DNA of 47,115 nucleotides. Source: Acanthamoeba lenticulata (taxonomy: Eukaryota; Discosea; Longamoebia; Acanthamoebidae). The stretch covers positions 1 through 47,115 of the forward strand of contig NAVB01000169.1 of NCBI GenBank assembly GCA_002179805.1, given 5' to 3'. Both the position numbers and the translations under genes were made by a program. Under the pieces are notes generated by a model. The model did not search any database and was not told where the DNA came from. It saw nothing but the letters and a program-made list of their open reading frames with translations. This document shows positions 44,991 through 47,115 of the stretch, piece by piece. Positions within the stretch are counted from its first letter, which is position 1, and each line of letters starts with the position of its first letter.

Positions 44991-46570
44991 ATGCGCCGCA
45001 CCGCCACTGTCACTGCCGCTCGCCACATCGGTACTTCGGCCGTCACTGCCTCGTCCGCCTCAGCGCTCGTCCGACCGGCTGCCGCTGCCATCGCTACCCG
45101 TCATGCCTCCACCAAGGTACTTCCATCTATCCGACTCAGCGCAAGTGAAGGTCCCCAAAATTGAGGAACAATTCAGCTAACCTGACGATGTGTTGATTAT
45201 GTAGAGCAAGGCCCAGCAACTGCGAGACATGCTGACCTCCAACCAGCTCGAGTTCATCATGGAGGCCCACAACGGTCTTAGCGCCAAGATCGTCGAGGAG
45301 GCCGGCTTCAAGGGCATCTGGGGCTCTGGTTTGTCCATTTCCGCTCAGCTCGGCGTCAGGGACAGCAATGAGGCGTCCTACACTCAAGTCCTTGAGGTAC
45401 CCGCCTCAACATCCTTATTACGTTTGAAAAATCATGACAGTCCAAATTCGTCTTACGTTGAATTTACAATTAATTTTGCTTTTTTGTAATCTTCAATTCA
45501 TCTTCTGATCCAAAAATGTTCCCGTACAGGTCCTCGAGTTCATGAGCGACAACACGTCGATCCCCATCCTGCTCGATGGTGACACTGGCTACGGCAACTT
45601 CAACAATGCCCGCCGCCTCATCCGTAAGCTTGAGCAGCGCGGCATCGCCGGTGTGTGCATTGAGGACAAGCTCTTCCCCAAGACCAACTCGTTGCTCGAG
45701 GGTGTGAGCCAGCCCCTCGCTGACATCGACGAGTTCTGCGGCAAGATCCAGGCCTGCAAGGACGCGCAAAAGGACGATGCCTTCTCCGGTACTAACCCTG
45801 CCTCTTTCCCCTCTCTCCCCTCTCTCCCATCCATTCGTCCATCGTCGTCTTTAGTGTTGGCAAATACACTTTGGTGCACAGGAAGTACCCGGCAAAGGGG
45901 GAATAAGCCCCTTGCCGTGTAAGTTGTGAATGTACACCCATTCAAGTTGCCTAGAAGAACTGGACATGGGCGGCCCTCGTCGTATGGAGTCGTGTCCTTC
46001 CCATGACACTCCTCCATCGGCCCGCTCGTTCTACATTCTCTTTTTTCTTTCTTTTCTGTTTTCCATTCTTCACATTCTGTCCATTTTCCAATCTTTTTTC
46101 TGACTTATTTTTCGTTTGCTTTTGTAGTGGTGGCCCGCTGCGAGTCGTTCATCGCTGGATGGGGCCTGGACCACATGATGCAGCGCGCTGAGGCCTACTC
46201 CAAGGCCGGTGCCGACGCCATCCTGTGCCACTCCAAGCGCTCGGACTCGTCCGAGATCCAGGCCTTCATGAAGGCGTGGCGGGAGCGTGGCAACAAGACG
46301 CCCGTGGTGATCGTGCCCACCAAGTACTACACGACGCCCAGCAAGGACTTCCAGGACTGGGGCGTCTCGCTCGTCATCTGGGCCAACCACAACCTGCGGG
46401 CCAGCGTGGCCGCCATGCAGCAGACCTGCAAGCAGATCTACGCCGACCAGAGCCTCGTCAACGTCGAGGGCAAGATCGCCCCCGTGAACGAGGTCTTCCG
46501 CCTCCAGAACAATGCCGAGCTCAAGGAAGCCGAGAAGAAGTACCTGCCCAAGAAGGGCAAGACCAACTAG
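44991..46570 (+). CDS. Phosphoenolpyruvate mutase, probably mitochondrial
   Basis: The enzyme rearranges phosphoenolpyruvate to phosphonopyruvate, forming the C-P bond that starts phosphonate synthesis. Exons 44991-45116, 45205-45396, 45530-45788 and 46128-46570 give 339 residues. After a 40-residue Arg/Ala/Ser-rich presequence ([18 protein letters not shown]) comes the isocitrate-lyase-superfamily barrel: [69 protein letters not shown] (the EDKxxPKxNS loop that marks PEP mutase; lyases have KKCGH), [13 protein letters not shown] and [18 protein letters not shown]. The third intron is long for this window (339 bp). Acanthamoeba membranes are known to contain aminoethylphosphonate, which fits. 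Confidence 0.94.
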
Positions 46571-47115
46571 AAGTCTCCCGCGCAGACTGGGCAGTTGGCC
46601 CAACAGCTCTGGTTGAGCCTATTTTTTATTGTAAGAGGCGCCCATATTTCTTGGCCTTGAATTGCTGTACAAAGTTTTGAACATCCCAATCGCGTTTGCT
46701 GCATCCCCTTTCCTTGCTCGAAAGAGGTCATCACGAGAAACAAGGCAGAGAAGCTGCGGATAGGGGCAAATAGACCCGTAGGTTTTGCAATGTAACGCCG
46801 ATATTGACATAGTTGGGATATGTACCATTTTGTAATTTTTTGGGAATGCCAGTAGAACAAAATTGTCGCTGTTTTAAATTCTTTATGAAATCCGGTTCTC
46901 TCTCCACAGCCCCACGGCTGTACTCAAGGGAAAGTAAGGGGAACCGGGGCGGCGTATCGGCGCCTCGCTGCATCGTCAGACGCGCGTATCTGCCTGGACG
47001 TAGTCACACACGATTCGAAACAGATCAATCTGCACAACTGTTTCGAACGTTGAACCACCAGAACAAACTCACCGATGACTGACTCACAGCCCCAGAATGG
47101 GTTTGGAACCCATCA
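46571..47115. other. 3' flank without recognisable gene
   Basis: The 545 bp after PEP mutase hold no coding sequence I can support. Present are a perfect 10-bp hairpin (47014-47047) and, at the very edge, a short tRNA T-arm-like palindrome (47098-47114). Confidence 0.5.
47011..47049. repeat. Hairpin-forming inverted repeat
   Basis: TTCGAAACAG (47014-47023) pairs exactly with CTGTTTCGAA (47038-47047) over a 14-nt loop, and CG pairs extend the stem across one bulged A. Function unknown. Confidence 0.6.

Noticed and set aside
47089..47115. Partial minus-strand tRNA at the right edge
   Set aside because: The ATGGG/CCCAT stem with a TTCCAAA loop resembles a T-arm, but the loop departs from TTCRA and the rest of the gene is outside the window.

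Overview
The window looks like nuclear DNA of a GC-rich, intron-dense amoebozoan; Acanthamoeba or a close relative is my best guess, inferred from gene content and splice style, not proven. Fourteen protein-coding genes that I could assemble exon by exon sit on both strands with short gaps. Exons are GC-rich, introns are mostly 45-150 bp and pyrimidine- or AT-rich, and donors very often read GTACG or GTGCG. At least six introns need a GC donor for the frame and the homology to hold. There is no operon-like layout; several pairs share divergent promoters.

Layout. 1-2187 (+): 3' part of a WD40 protein. 2267-4969 (-): CDC6, a DNA replication licensing ATPase, with a perfect E2F-type site just upstream. 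5354-9266 (+): P5CS, the bifunctional proline/ornithine enzyme, divergent from CDC6. 9375-13708 (+): a class V myosin neck and tail (six IQ motifs, coiled coil, DIL domain) with no motor domain. 13709-13838: an ankyrin-like remnant. 13881-14411 (+): an L-rhamnose-mutarotase-like protein. 14500-18003 (-): an intronless PRP5/DDX46 spliceosomal helicase.

18311-22627 is a lineage-specific block. It holds three related small basic proteins sharing a GLAKW motif (18311, 20351, 21703), a nucleotidyltransferase-fold gene (18880-19905, -), and two copies in opposite orientation of a tRNA-like element, each converging on the 3' end of a nucleotidyltransferase gene (one intact, one a remnant).

22744-31737 carries a divergent pair of membrane transporters: an ABCG half-transporter (-) and a P4-ATPase lipid flippase (+, 21 exons). 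Then come a ubiquitin-like/E2-like fusion (31869-32941, -) whose E2 domain lacks the catalytic Cys at its usual place, a secreted S53 (TPP1-like) peptidase with a GPI-type tail (33207-37254, -), RAB6 (37682-38665, +) and a small, probably mitochondrial rhodanese (38840-39595, -).

39.9-42.4 kb is an AT-richer island of gene debris: a fragment of the neighbouring synapsin-like gene, a fragment of an origin-binding-protein-type helicase and a decayed Cys-rich surface-protein gene. The window closes with a synapsin-like ATP-grasp gene (42431-44663, -) divergent from phosphoenolpyruvate mutase (44991-46570, +), the entry enzyme of phosphonate biosynthesis.

Gene models come from reading frames, splice dinucleotides, phase and remembered family patterns. 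No search was run, so exon ends may be off by a few bases where noted.
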